Notes: generated by a model from the sequence alone, not told the origin. Positions 51,513-62,200 are shown, counted from the first letter of the stretch. The stretch: DNA of 64,000 nucleotides from Notospermus geniculatus (GCA_002633025.1 NMRB01000707.1:1-64000), one strand, 5' to 3'. Translations and numbers: made by a program.

Positions 51513-52739
51513 ATGTCACGTCGAGGTGGACGGTACGCCAAACTTTCCGATTTCGGTATCGAGACCGTGTGCCAGACGAAAAAACGTCACACGGAGGAGA
51601 TCAAGCAGGACGTGAGACGTGTAATGTACGAGCACGAGAAGAAACCGTCCGCGATTGCTGCCGTGGAGGCTGCATACCCCGGACAACGACGTCACCTGTC
51701 GACTGCCCGCCTGGAGTGGGGCAAATTTTATACCCGGAATATCTGCGACCGAATTCGTCAGGATACCGAGGACATGCCTATGATGACGGAACAGGCTTAC
51801 GCCAAACTGAAGTACAAGTGGCAACACAGTCTGCTGAATTACTGCGTCAATCACGCCAACGACAACAAAGTGGTGGTTGTGGTCGACGCCTGTCGTAAAC
51901 GACGTCGCTTGGTCATGGGACGCGCGATGAGGGCCCACATGTCCTCTTATTACACGACGAACGGAGAACGGGCCAACCTTCAATTGAGTCGCATAAAAGA
52001 GACGAACGACGTCAACGAGACAAACGACGAGGCAAACATGCGCCGGATTCATGACGGTCTGTCAGATCTGTCGGATTACCTGTACTACAAATGGAAGTCC
52101 ACCGAGGGAGTAGAGGCGGTACTGCGAGATACCAGCGCGAGAAAGGTCTACGACCCGTGCAAACAGATCAACGAGTACGGTCGCAGGGGTGCTGTACGCA
52201 TCGTCGTCTATGATATCAGGAGAAAACTGACCGCGTTGAAAACCAGCGCGAATTACCTAATGACCAGCGGAGACAAATTGCTGAAGGTGGCAGGTTTCAC
52301 GTTGATCCTTTGTAAACGACACTACGACTATGCCCTGTTCTCCGGAAATTACGACGGACGGACCATAAACGATTCGTCGGTCGTCGTTTTCGAATTGACC
52401 AATGGTGGCGAGTTCGGCGAAGTGGTAAATATGGCGGGAGAACCAAAACTCCGTCAATTGACGACGGGCGACATGCGAGAAGTCACTGCGCTGTGGCGCG
52501 ACAGATTTGCCCGAACCCGCCGCGAAGATGGACGTTCGCGACGACCACCACGATGGCAACCTCGAGGTCGATCCAATCGAATACCTGCGCGAGTTCCACA
52601 GGCAACTGAGGTTGGCCATGTTGGACAAGTTGACGTCGAGGCCTCCGCCAGAAATGGAGGACGGGGTGGACACGATGCTGCCAAAAACATTCTTCCGATC
52701 AACGCTGCGCCATCTGTTACAAGTCGGACAAGTTTTTGA
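51513..52739 (+). CDS. Unknown 409-aa protein
   Basis: ATG 51513 is preferred over an alternative start 39 bp upstream. The N-terminus is basic (MSRRGGRYAKL). Residues ~60-300 look alpha/beta, with repeated Tyr/Asn/Lys motifs (QHSLLNYCVNHANDNKVVVV, ALFSGNYDGR). The C-terminal ~70 residues are Arg/Pro/Gly-rich. They are encoded by DNA that also encodes the N-terminus of the next protein in another frame over 212 bp. No family is recognised. Its place in a block of late-looking genes suggests a virion component, which is inference. Confidence 0.65.
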   Translation: MSRRGGRYAKLSDFGIETVCQTKKRHTEEIKQDVRRVMYEHEKKPSAIAAVEAAYPGQRRHLSTARLEWGKFYTRNICDRIRQDTEDMPMMTEQAYAKLKYKWQHSLLNYCVNHANDNKVVVVVDACRKRRRLVMGRAMRAHMSSYYTTNGERANLQLSRIKETNDVNETNDEANMRRIHDGLSDLSDYLYYKWKSTEGVEAVLRDTSARKVYDPCKQINEYGRRGAVRIVVYDIRRKLTALKTSANYLMTSGDKLLKVAGFTLILCKRHYDYALFSGNYDGRTINDSSVVVFELTNGGEFGEVVNMAGEPKLRQLTTGDMREVTALWRDRFARTRREDGRSRRPPRWQPRGRSNRIPARVPQATEVGHVGQVDVEASARNGGRGGHDAAKNILPINAAPSVTSRTSF

Positions 52740-53889
52740 ACGGGGTTTGTTCTTCAGGAAGCGTATGAAGTGTTTCATCGGATCCACTGTCTTGTCCACG
52801 AAGAGTTGGTGTTTTGTTCGTTGTGTGCAGTTGATAGTCGAGTATGTGGCGTTGTTCTATCGACACGCCTTTCCCGACGAGAACGTCAAGTTGTTATTCT
52901 TGCACGAGTTCAGATACATGACAGATGGCGACGACGTTATGATCAAAACGATTTACGACGCGCTATACTGGATGGGACGGGAATATAGCGACGGCACGAC
53001 GGAAAGATTCGGCACCGTCCTACGGCGAGAGTGCGTGTTGTTCGCGTCATTGGTCAAGAACGTCGTGTGCGAGTCTGTGAACAAGATATTCACCTGCAAG
53101 CGGGCCATATGGTATCACAGTCAGTTGGCACTGACGCCGGAGGATCAAGTGACTTACGTGAACAGAAGGGGAGGCGTGGAGATAGAACTGGCCTACGAGT
53201 TCCAACGAGTGTTCACACATGTCAATATCTTGCGATACAATTTATACGACGTGTCGGAGAAGAACGGTGTGTGGAGAAAGTTGATTGGATCCAAAGACGA
53301 CATGGACGACAGCTTGCTGTGTTACACGTCCTTCTTTGAAAGTCAGTATCCCAGCAGGGTGTCTACTCTGAAGACATACGACTATGTCGACCTGGTAACG
53401 CGAGACGGCGATCGACTGTACCTCTGCGTCAACAAGAAGAAACTCCGTATCAACGAAATATACGAAACCGTGTTGTCGATGGTCTCGGTTAACGAGGGCA
53501 GATTGTTTGCCGACGATCGGATGGGGCATGCCGCAGGCAAGGAACACGGTCGCGTTACTCAGTTCGAAGGACCGGTGTACGATTACGGTTTTCAATCATA
53601 CTTCTTATCCTACGTGGATCACCCGTCCAAACAGGCGACGGTGATCAAAAGTTTAAACCAATTGGGTGCGTACGCTCGGTGCGTCGACGCGACGCTGACG
53701 ATCGATCCACCGGATCCGGAAACTCGAGAGATTCGTCGCGAGGCACACTCCACGTTCGGGAGCGAATACGAAATCAATGTGGAACGATGCGTTAACGAAA
53801 TGGAAGTTTATACATTTGACTACCTCGTCCACACCCACAGCAAATTGAGATCCGAGACATGGCCGCTGCCGTCGGGAACGTCGATTTGA
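52528..53889 (+). CDS. Unknown 453-aa protein
   Basis: The first ATG is at 52528, inside the 3' end of the preceding gene (212-bp overlap, different frame). A start further in would shorten the overlap, and M at codons ~32 or ~46 are alternatives. The protein is rich in aromatic residues and cysteine-poor, with segments such as FYRHAFPDENVKLLFLHEFR and FQRVFTHVNILRYNLYDV that look like a compact mixed fold. No signal peptide, membrane segment or catalytic motif is seen. Its 3' end overlaps the next gene by 31 bp. Confidence 0.65.
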   Translation: MDVRDDHHDGNLEVDPIEYLREFHRQLRLAMLDKLTSRPPPEMEDGVDTMLPKTFFRSTLRHLLQVGQVFERGLFFRKRMKCFIGSTVLSTKSWCFVRCVQLIVEYVALFYRHAFPDENVKLLFLHEFRYMTDGDDVMIKTIYDALYWMGREYSDGTTERFGTVLRRECVLFASLVKNVVCESVNKIFTCKRAIWYHSQLALTPEDQVTYVNRRGGVEIELAYEFQRVFTHVNILRYNLYDVSEKNGVWRKLIGSKDDMDDSLLCYTSFFESQYPSRVSTLKTYDYVDLVTRDGDRLYLCVNKKKLRINEIYETVLSMVSVNEGRLFADDRMGHAAGKEHGRVTQFEGPVYDYGFQSYFLSYVDHPSKQATVIKSLNQLGAYARCVDATLTIDPPDPETREIRREAHSTFGSEYEINVERCVNEMEVYTFDYLVHTHSKLRSETWPLPSGTSI

Positions 53890-54488
53890 TCGTTGCCTCT
53901 TTCGCGGATCTGAAAGAGGTGCCCGACATGCGACAGTACGTGGAAGGATGCAATGTGTTCGTCGAGTTACCGGCGAGGTACGACAGGCACGGCAGTCGCA
54001 GACACGAAGAGTATCGTCTGTACGCGATCGAATTGGAAGAGATGTTCGCAAGGTCGACACATTGTTTCGCGTGTCTTCAAGACGACATACTGTCGATCGC
54101 CGTCGTCAGAAGAGTGACCGACTTGGACGCAGATGACAGCATCGACCAGCACGACACCTACGACATCGATGACAGGACCAGACACTTCACGCTTCACGAC
54201 GGTGAGAAGAAACGCCTGTTGACGGTCGACACCAGATTTGGCACCGTGACCATGGTGACCATTCCGCGAGACGAACTGGTTACAGCGCAAAAAAACGTTG
54301 GGGACGGAACGAGGTGGCGGTGTCGATGGAGCGAGATGTCTAGTTACTTGACGACTATCGCCTCGGTTTTATTAATTGTCGTCATGTACTGGTTGATGTA
54401 CGGAAGCGAGACGAGTTCCGTGGCGTACAACTCCCCAAAGGGAGAAGAAAAAAGAACAACAGACGAACTCATTGTTATGGAAGATTGA
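53859..54488 (+). CDS. C-terminally anchored membrane protein, 209 aa
   Basis: ATG 53859 lies within the end of the previous gene. Residues 1-~160 form a soluble domain (DLIVASFADL, HGSRRHEEYRLYAIELEEM). One hydrophobic segment at ~165-186 (YLTTIASVLLIVVMYWLMYG) lies near the C-terminus, with a ~25-residue charged tail. This is the layout of a tail-anchored or type II membrane protein. Herpesvirus nuclear egress proteins (UL34 type) share this topology, but I see no sequence support for that identity. It is the last of five same-strand genes. Confidence 0.65.
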   Translation: MAAAVGNVDLIVASFADLKEVPDMRQYVEGCNVFVELPARYDRHGSRRHEEYRLYAIELEEMFARSTHCFACLQDDILSIAVVRRVTDLDADDSIDQHDTYDIDDRTRHFTLHDGEKKRLLTVDTRFGTVTMVTIPRDELVTAQKNVGDGTRWRCRWSEMSSYLTTIASVLLIVVMYWLMYGSETSSVAYNSPKGEEKRTTDELIVMED

Positions 54489-54539
54489 TAACGTGTCATG
54501 TATTCTTCGTGTACAATGTTCGGCACGGACAGGGGATTA

Positions 54540-55982
54540 TTAATCTTTCAAGGTGTTACCAATCAACGTTTTATAACATTTGGACTTGTAAATTCTGTCG
54601 ACGCGACGTTTCACGCGTATGTAATAATACGATTTGTAGTAATAAACGGTATTCAACGGCAAATTGCGTTTCACTCTTCCCGCACCCTCGTCTATGACGT
54701 TCCGCTCGTTTCGTGACGTGTCTATGCGGTCCACGTGACCTACGCCGAGGGCGACAACGCGGTTCTTGAAAACTCTGCGCCTGTTGCAGTTCGTCTCGCA
54801 CAGGCTCGATGCAACGTCGTCGGAGTAGTGTTTCAGGATGTGAAACCAGATTACGAAACACGCCACACGAGTCCATGTCTTCACCGTTCGCTTGGCCAAC
54901 CTGTCGTAGACGGCCCTACTGTTGTCGTCCTCTCCGTCCGTGGTGATTAGGGAGTCCAAGTTTGATTCCATCTCGGAGACGAGAGACAAGATGACGTCCG
55001 TTTTGTGCGTGTCGGCGAACGCCTTAAACGTGACCAATTCGTAAAAGGTGCGAATGTCAGAAGCTGAGCATCCCAGTACTACGTTGAGTATCACGTCCAA
55101 CATCGGAGTGCTGTCTGCCTGATCGAATGTGAAACCGTGCGGCATGACGAAAGTGTACAGGTGACGACGCAACGATATCAGATTGGTCATCACGTCAAAG
55201 GTCTTGAACTTCAAACAGTCGAATATCGAGGACGAGTCGTCCGCTGGATGCAATTCGATGGCCTCTCGCGCGCCATTGACAAACAACATTTCGACGTGGT
55301 TTGGTTCGACGCACTTGTAGTAGATCTCGTTGAGTACGGTTTCTTCGTTGATGACGCGACAGGCCACGCATCGCTTCATCCGGTTCCCGACGTCCGTCAT
55401 CGCGTCGTCGACATTGACGTGGGTGACGGAGTCGTCGGCGTGATTCTGAGAGATGGCCTTGACCAATTTCATTACGCTCGCCAAGTCTTCCGCCTCGTCC
55501 GACAGCGTGATCGACGACGTCGACGCCGACGTCCGTTCGCCGCCGGTGGCGCAACCCATCTTGTCTTTTTGCAGCATTTCGAAAGCCTCTATGATATCGG
55601 CGTATCTGGCCACGCCCAGCGTGTTGTAGAACAGCGTCATGAACAGGCACTCTGTCTTCCTGTGTTTCTGACGGATCATCGAGCGAAACACGGGCAACAG
55701 CAAGTCGACCGACATGCCGGTAGCGCTGATGGCATCGCGGTCGATCAAGTTCACTTCCATTGTGTCGGTATCGTGCAAGTAGCGCGTGATCCTGTCGTGA
55801 AGGCGCGTGGCGTTCCTACTGGTCACCGTGGTGCTCGATGTGTGCGTGTCGTTTCTCATCCAACCGTCCATTTCCTTGTCCGAATAGGACGCCCGTAGTA
55901 GAGTCGGTAGAGAATTTTCTGAAGCGACGTCATCGGCTTCCATCTGTGCCAATCTCGTGTGACGTAATAGCAAACCGTCCAT
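54540..55982 (-). CDS. Unknown 480-aa protein
   Basis: The ATG complements 55980-55982. The protein is largely helical by composition, with a serine-rich linker near residues 150-165 (GGERTSASTSSITLSDEAED) and a conserved-looking core with RCVACRVINEETVL. The C-terminus is basic and tyrosine-rich (YYKSYYYIRVKRR). It ends 51 bp from the stop of the membrane-protein gene, so the two transcripts converge. It is divergent from the 291-aa gene with a 97-bp promoter gap. No family is recognised. Confidence 0.7.
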   Translation of the reverse strand: MDGLLLRHTRLAQMEADDVASENSLPTLLRASYSDKEMDGWMRNDTHTSSTTVTSRNATRLHDRITRYLHDTDTMEVNLIDRDAISATGMSVDLLLPVFRSMIRQKHRKTECLFMTLFYNTLGVARYADIIEAFEMLQKDKMGCATGGERTSASTSSITLSDEAEDLASVMKLVKAISQNHADDSVTHVNVDDAMTDVGNRMKRCVACRVINEETVLNEIYYKCVEPNHVEMLFVNGAREAIELHPADDSSSIFDCLKFKTFDVMTNLISLRRHLYTFVMPHGFTFDQADSTPMLDVILNVVLGCSASDIRTFYELVTFKAFADTHKTDVILSLVSEMESNLDSLITTDGEDDNSRAVYDRLAKRTVKTWTRVACFVIWFHILKHYSDDVASSLCETNCNRRRVFKNRVVALGVGHVDRIDTSRNERNVIDEGAGRVKRNLPLNTVYYYKSYYYIRVKRRVDRIYKSKCYKTLIGNTLKD

Positions 55983-56079
55983 GACGCCGTACGGTTGGTA
56001 GGTAACCCGTCTTTGAACTTTGCTCCGCTGATTTCAGGATGAGAGCTCGCACACCGTGTATCACTAGTGCTCGGTCAGG

Positions 56080-56955
56080 ATGGCCTCGACCGATATCGAC
56101 GATCCAGTACTGGAAGCGTTGTATGCCGTTAACGCCTGTATAGACAACGTGCGAGTGGATAGACGCAGGATGACGATCTACACGGACAAGGGTTTAATTC
56201 GCACCCCCGCCTCCATGGTCAGTAGACGAGACAAAGCGGAAAAAGAAGTGGACGACGTCATCGGTCAGTTGCTGGCCGGTGTCGATCGAAAATTTGCCAG
56301 CGGCGAATACCAAAAGAAGAAGCCGTACTCGCACACGTTACTGAGAGACGTCCGATTCGCCAGCGAGACCTACGTCCTCTCGGACGTCGAGTTCAACACG
56401 ACCGCGGACCGCAGTCGTCGGTATCTGAAGCAGTTCGACGAATTGGCAGAAAAGTTCGGACTCGGCGAAGAGTATAACAAACAACAACGTCCCACGTTGG
56501 CTGGATTGCTGGACGAACAGTGTAGCAGGGGTGCGATGTGTTCCTATCGGCTACACTACTTTCCCGAATCGAATCGTCCCGGACCCGTGGTACTGCCCGA
56601 ATGCATCGTGTACACTCTGCGCGAACTCCCTCTCTGCATAACCAACGGTGACGAATTCGAGTCCTGTGTCGGAGAATTGTTGGACACGGCCACCAAACTC
56701 GAGAGACCGCCGGAGGTGCGCGTCTGCATCTGTTGCCTGTATCAGGCCAAGTGCAAGGTGTCATTGGAGGCGCACACGTACGCCGAAGATTCGGAGAATA
56801 GTCACACCATCGTCACCATCGGAGGAACGGATAGTTACATGCACACGAAAGGATTAGAGACGATGACGGTCACCAGCGGAACGGACTACTTCGACGATTT
56901 GGTACACGTCGGGGGTAGGAAGAAGTTACAACAGATCACGAAGTGTCCATTCTAG
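56080..56955 (+). CDS. Unknown 291-aa protein with CxxC motif
   Basis: The ATG at 56080 opens a frame with a helical N-terminal half (MTIYTDKGLIRTP, FDELAEKFGLGEEYN). The C-terminal half has several cysteines, including VRVCICCLYQAKCKV near residues 207-221, which could bind zinc together with the following histidines. The stop overlaps the end of the convergent 357-aa gene by 4 bp. No family is recognised. Tight packing and absence of repeats mark it as part of the conserved-looking core rather than the accessory region. Confidence 0.65.
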   Translation: MASTDIDDPVLEALYAVNACIDNVRVDRRRMTIYTDKGLIRTPASMVSRRDKAEKEVDDVIGQLLAGVDRKFASGEYQKKKPYSHTLLRDVRFASETYVLSDVEFNTTADRSRRYLKQFDELAEKFGLGEEYNKQQRPTLAGLLDEQCSRGAMCSYRLHYFPESNRPGPVVLPECIVYTLRELPLCITNGDEFESCVGELLDTATKLERPPEVRVCICCLYQAKCKVSLEAHTYAEDSENSHTIVTIGGTDSYMHTKGLETMTVTSGTDYFDDLVHVGGRKKLQQITKCPF

Positions 56956-58025
56956 ATGTTCAGAGACGCCAGTATCTTCTTGAGCTCGCTGACCTCGCCC
57001 GAAAACAATTTGGCGTGAAATGAACACGTACAATTCAGACTTTCACTGTTTGGCTCATCCTTTGGCGTGGTGGTCAATACTTTATGCAAGATGCTGGCTC
57101 GAGTCATGTAGACGTGAGTCATGAACCCGCGTCGTTTGTTGGACAGTTCGTCGAACCCGGTGTCTCTGTATACGACGCTGTTGCACCTCGTGCGATGACG
57201 TTGTTCTATGACGTCCGTGTGTCCCATGAAAAGGTTGATCGATTTGCAGTGACTGCACACTCTCGCATCGTTGCTGCACTTCACGTGGCGTCTATTCTCC
57301 AAACCCGGTTCTCCGACGTGCAGCGACACGACGTCGGCTTCAGAAAACGTCGTCTCCAGATTGCCGCACACGTTGGACGGCACGTGTGGATAACTAGCCA
57401 AGTTGCCCACGTTGGCCAGGATCGAATCGGCTTCCTTATCGGTGTGCACCAGGGGGAGAGAGTAGTCGTCGTCGTCCCCGTCGCCTCCGCGTCCAGTCGA
57501 CGTAAACGTGCCCTCGTCATCTTCCTCCAGACGTTTCAAGTGATCGCGCACGCACTTCAGGTGAATCTCGTGCATCACGTCGGCCAAGATGAATCCGCCC
57601 CCTCGCGCGAACCTGTCGGGATGATAGTAGCGTCTCTTCGGAATCACCAACTCGCCGACATAGTCGGTGATGTCGCACGAAGAGATGTCTCGAGTCTTCG
57701 ACACGACTTCGTTGAGTCTGGTGGCCGCTCGAGAAAGTCGAACCAATGCCGACATTGCCACCGAATAGGTGTACCTGCCCACGATGGAAGCGTAACTGTC
57801 CTCGTCGGCGGCGAATAGAACGTCCAACACGTGCAGTTTATCCGATCGCATTTCGTCCAGGACCGCGGCCACGTCCTCGCAAAACAAGGGTAGATCGTCG
57901 TAAATGTTATTAAACAGGTCTAGGGGTGACACGGACGCCAGATTCTTCACCTGTTCCAGTATCGTGTACCACTTGTCCGTGTACATCGTGAATATCGTCA
58001 TGTTGTCGGAGGCCGACGAGGACAT
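56952..58025 (-). CDS. Unknown 357-aa protein with zinc-type cysteines
   Basis: The start codon complements 58023-58025 and shares two bases with the start of the divergent 88-aa gene. Residues ~1-180 are helical. An acidic disordered loop (EEDDEGTFTSTGRGGDGDDD) lies near residues 167-190. The C-terminal part has C-x2-C and further Cys/His (RVCSHCKSINLFMGH, HRTRCNSVV), consistent with a zinc site, and ends with NCTCSFHAKLF. It could pair with a membrane partner encoded nearby, as in herpesvirus nuclear egress complexes, but only the general layout supports that. No family is recognised by sequence. Confidence 0.65.
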   Translation of the reverse strand: MSSSASDNMTIFTMYTDKWYTILEQVKNLASVSPLDLFNNIYDDLPLFCEDVAAVLDEMRSDKLHVLDVLFAADEDSYASIVGRYTYSVAMSALVRLSRAATRLNEVVSKTRDISSCDITDYVGELVIPKRRYYHPDRFARGGGFILADVMHEIHLKCVRDHLKRLEEDDEGTFTSTGRGGDGDDDDYSLPLVHTDKEADSILANVGNLASYPHVPSNVCGNLETTFSEADVVSLHVGEPGLENRRHVKCSNDARVCSHCKSINLFMGHTDVIEQRHRTRCNSVVYRDTGFDELSNKRRGFMTHVYMTRASILHKVLTTTPKDEPNSESLNCTCSFHAKLFSGEVSELKKILASLNI

Positions 58026-58290
58026 GATGACACACTTCGACGAATTTATCGACGACTCGGTCTACCTGTCGAAAACGAGGCGGAGAACAAGATGGGGTGC
58101 GTGTCTCGTCAGGTGGTTCTGTCCTTGCCTATACGATCGTTACGTGTCCAGAGCGATGTACCGTTTCACGGACACTCTTTTTTCCATCGACGACGAGAGC
58201 GCCGACGAATCACCAGATTATCCATCTACGATAGTAGACTCCCGCCAGGTAGCCGGCGATCGCCAACCACCACACGAACGCGACGTATAG
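58024..58290 (+). CDS. Small cysteine-cluster protein, 88 aa
   Basis: The ATG at 58024 (or 58027) overlaps the start codon of the divergent 357-aa gene in the palindrome CATG. The protein has an acidic N-terminus, then a basic-aromatic-cysteine patch (CLVRWFCPCLYDRY) that could be palmitoylated and bind membrane. An acidic tail follows. Its 3' end overlaps the convergent membrane-protein gene by 81 bp. An upstream in-frame ATG at 57992 would place the start within the neighbour. Size and composition suit a small tegument-type protein, but no family is recognised. Confidence 0.5.
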   Translation: MMTHFDEFIDDSVYLSKTRRRTRWGACLVRWFCPCLYDRYVSRAMYRFTDTLFSIDDESADESPDYPSTIVDSRQVAGDRQPPHERDV

Positions 58291-59151
58291 TAGACACGCG
58301 AGACCGGCCGCCACGCAGTGTCGCACGTATGTCGTGCACTTCAATTGCGTTGTGGTCGATCGGTACGTGGCCATCACCGACTCGTAAGTGTCGTCAATCA
58401 GCGGACTGCGGTCTCTCTCGTCGTCTCCGTCTACTGTCTTTTCCAGTGCGACGCGACGTCGATACGTCTCGGCGATGGAGGTGTTCTCCGCCGTCTTTAA
58501 GAAGGCATAAGACAGAAAGTGGACGCAATGCACGAACGACACGAAGCACCACGACGCGTAAAGAAATAGGTACTGTTGACACAGTATCAAATCCTCGATT
58601 CGAATCAACACGAGGACGATGGAGAACAACAGCGAGCCGGCGACGAGACAGATCAATCCGAACAGTGCGATTCCCACAGATAGTCGAACCGCAATCGACG
58701 CGGCCAAAAGAAAACTCGTTCGTCGCATGAACAACACCAGAACAAAGTTCAGACACAAGAACATCGTGATTAGCGCCGTACTGACGAGCACTTCGTGTCT
58801 CATGACGTCGTGTAGTTTCACCTCTGCGGGGATCGGCATCCTGCGAGAAGACGAATTCGTCGATCGTTGTTGTTGGTCTTGTTGTTCTTCGTACAGTTCG
58901 CAATCCACGCAACAACGTACGTCTACGTCGTCGCACGTGGTGTTCGTCACACGTCCGTTTCGAGAGCCGCACGCCGACATCGCTGATTCGCCCGACGAGG
59001 ACACGACGCAGCCGACCAACAACTTGCATGTCTTAAAGTGGCGTTGGTTCGCCGGCGTGGTAGAATCGATCGGATTCCAAAATATCAACACCGCAGCCGT
59101 CAAAGTCACGCACATGGCGTAGTGAATGCATAGCGCGAATCGCACGTGCAT
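58210..59151 (-). CDS. Multi-pass membrane protein, 313 aa
   Basis: From ATG 59151 the protein begins with a hydrophobic segment (residues ~8-27, CIHYAMCVTLTAAVLIFW). A ~90-residue cysteine-rich loop (CKLLVGC, DDVDVRCCVDC) follows. About five further hydrophobic segments lie near ~125-147, ~155-175, ~178-197, ~203-228 and ~278-305. A short N-terminal tail, one large extracellular loop and bundled later segments would suit an envelope glycoprotein-like or channel-like protein. A longer frame upstream of 59151 overlaps the opposite gene and is not preferred. The gap to the giant ORF is 58 bp, so both share one promoter region. Confidence 0.65.
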   Translation of the reverse strand: MHVRFALCIHYAMCVTLTAAVLIFWNPIDSTTPANQRHFKTCKLLVGCVVSSSGESAMSACGSRNGRVTNTTCDDVDVRCCVDCELYEEQQDQQQRSTNSSSRRMPIPAEVKLHDVMRHEVLVSTALITMFLCLNFVLVLFMRRTSFLLAASIAVRLSVGIALFGLICLVAGSLLFSIVLVLIRIEDLILCQQYLFLYASWCFVSFVHCVHFLSYAFLKTAENTSIAETYRRRVALEKTVDGDDERDRSPLIDDTYESVMATYRSTTTQLKCTTYVRHCVAAGLACLLYVAFVWWLAIAGYLAGVYYRRWIIW

Positions 59152-59209
59152 GTTTTTATTTCGTGTTTGTGTCGGTTGATCTCCGAAACACTGATTCGCG
59201 TACGTGATA

Positions 59210-62200
59210 ATGGATCGTCTACAGATTAATATAAGAAAGCGGAGACCGACCGGTTTCGCCGACTCGGGACCGGATTTCGATGCACCCGGCCTGGCATTCC
59301 GCCGCGTGTCTCTGGGCGAGAGATACCTAGAGAGTACGGCAGACAACAACGTGCCGATCTTGGAGTGGCTGAGAAGGTGTAACATCATGTTCCAATTGAA
59401 GGGCGTGCCCGTCAGTGAGATTGAACGCGTGTTGTTACACCTGACGAATTCCACCGGAGTGGCCAACGACATAACCATGTTCGGATTCTACACGGCCAAT
59501 AAGGTGTTGGAATATTTGTGTTACGTCGGACCGAACATGAATCGGTCTTTCGCTGACAGATTTCTCTCTCCCATAGCCAGCTACATGGTGACGACGTGTA
59601 CAAAGAACATGCAACGTGTGCACTGTGGTATGTACAGGGGTCCCGTGAGACAGTTCATCGACGCCGTGGAAGTCGCGGGGTTGGCCGTGTGCGAGCAGGA
59701 GTTGTTTCAACGCATAGCTGGGTCTAACACGTTCAATGTGGACATGTTGACGAGGGGCACCGTGCACACGTTGAACAACATCGACATGCGACTACCGACC
59801 AACCTGGTGTTCAACGTGGAAACGCTGGACTCCGAATTTGACGTCAACCCGCGTAAATTGTACATGGTGATCGCGCCTAAGGACGAGTCGATAGTGCAAT
59901 ACGGTGCGAATGGAACACGCTGTAGAAACGACGCGGTTACAGATCTGGTTAAGGGTAGACGAGTGTTTGATGTCATCGAGCAAGACGTCGTTGTGATATA
60001 CGACGTGGCCTACACGTTATCCTTTGTCGTCGTGCGGAGCGTTCACACTTGCAATGAAGTGTTCGCAGACGTTACTTGGCGATGTCGTCGATTTACCAAT
60101 ACCGCAGGCGTAACCCAGAATGGCACGAGAGAAATGGCGGCGGTTCGTCTCGGCTACGTGTGTCCGGTGCCCGACAAGACACCGGATCGCGACAAAGAAT
60201 ACGGCTGTTACTGTCTGAAGCGATTTCGGTTCAGTCCAGGCAAGTGGCACTATCGAAAGTTCACCTACGACAACGATGTCTTGAATGTGCCGCAGATCGA
60301 GAACGTGCCAGTGACGTTGGACTTGACGCGGGAAGACTGGTTGAACCTCCGGAGACCCAGACCCCCGTCTCCACCACGAGACGACGAAGATGATCGAGGT
60401 CCGGAATGTAGGGTGCGACATGGTTCTCGGGAGGACGAACCCTGCGTGGATATCAGGCACGACCGAGTGAGAGTCGGGAACAACGACCGACCACGTCGTG
60501 ACGCGGACGCGGCGGTGGCTGACCGACGACGTCGTGAAGCGGACGCGGTGGCGGCTGACCGACGACGTTGTGAAGCGGACGCGGTGGCGGCTGACCGACG
60601 ACGTCGTGAAGCGGACGCGGTGGCGGCTGACCGACGACGTCGTGAAGCGGACGCGGTGGCAGCTGACCGACGACGTCGTGAAGCGGACGCAGCGGCGGCT
60701 GGTCGACCACGTCACGAACCCAGAAACGTGTCGTTTTGCACAGGACCACCAGAAGAGGCACGCAAGAGGGGACGCGATAGAAGAGACGATGAAGATGAGA
60801 GAAATCGAGAGTTGAGAGATGCATTTACATTCAACAAACGCAGAAGAGATGCAGAGAGCCGCGAACGGGTTGTTGTAGACGCCTGGGGAATCCCGATCAC
60901 CGAGTTCGTGCCAAGGGTGGTTCCGGAACAAGACAGGACGTCGGGATACGCAACAGCGTCCACGCCACGACCTCCAAACCGTGCGCAGGGACCGTCCGTC
61001 CAAGGTCACGACAGACCCACGTTCGTGTCATTCGGCGGCAAATTCACTCCGGGCGCGGACGCTCGCGAACGGAACGAACGAGGAGGCGGAGGTGGAATTT
61101 CGGCATCATGTTTCCCGCCGGGACATTTTCCGGGAAAGGGCAAGGTGCTGTCGGGACACGCCACGACGGGTCCGACTCCGGCTGCGTCCACACCGCGACC
61201 GCCACACCGTGCGCAGGGACCGTCCGTCCAAGGTCACGACAGACCCACGTTCGTGTCATTCGGCGGCCACTTCACTCCGGGCGCGGACGCTCGCGAACGG
61301 AACGAACGAGGAGGCGGAGGTGGAATTTCGGCATCGTGTATCCCGCCGGGACTGTGTCCGGGAAAGGGCAAGGTGCTGTCGGGACACGCCACGTCGGGTC
61401 CGACTTTGGCGGCGTCCACGCCACGACCTGCAAATCTAGCTCCGGAACAGGACAGGACCGTGAGACGTGAAACGGTGCGTAATCAACAGTCCAGCGCCAG
61501 CAGTGGTGATATCTTACACCGAGAAGGTCTAGCACCCACCGGATTAGGAGCGGGGTGGCGTGGTTTCCACATGGGAGGAGTGACGATTTCCGAACGAGTA
61601 GAAGAAGACATGCAGATAGGCGGTTCGAACGAATTACAATCCGATAATCAGACACGTGTCGAGTCTTGGAAATTACCAGATCTGTCGATAGCCAAACCGA
61701 CCAAGTTCAAAGAAACGGCTTGTCCAAAATATGCAGACAAGAAGAACAAAGGAAAAGTGACAAGCAGACTGTATCCGGACCTGACTGAGTGTTTCTACCT
61801 GTACCCGGACCTGTTTGAGTTTTTCTGCCTGCAACCACCGCTAAGTAGTGACATCATTGACGACGAGGCGATGCGCAGACTAAACGCGATTCCACCTTCC
61901 AGTTCAGTACCCGATATCGACGTAAATGACGAGTCGTCTGATCATGAAACGATACCCGATTTGTCCGACGTAGAACCGACCGGTGACTTCGATCGAGATA
62001 TGGACACCAGGCCGCTACGCGTTCGCGGCGTAGACTACGACTCGCTAAAGGTCAGACTCGCTAAATTGACCAAGCGCACGAAGGACGTCGACGAACAACG
62101 TCAATCGATCATGCGAAGGATTTACGAATTGGGCAACAATCATCAGGGTCTGCCCCAGCAAGATATTATCGGCCGACTGACGGAGCAACGGAATCGACTA

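Noticed and set aside
53859-58025. Nuclear egress pair (UL34/UL31-like)
   Set aside because: One protein has a C-terminal membrane segment and another a zinc-type cluster, but no sequence motif supports the identity.
60017-61009. 330-codon reverse frame and several others at 60.4-61.5 kb
   Set aside because: They arise from the 36-bp and 228-bp repeats inside the giant forward ORF.
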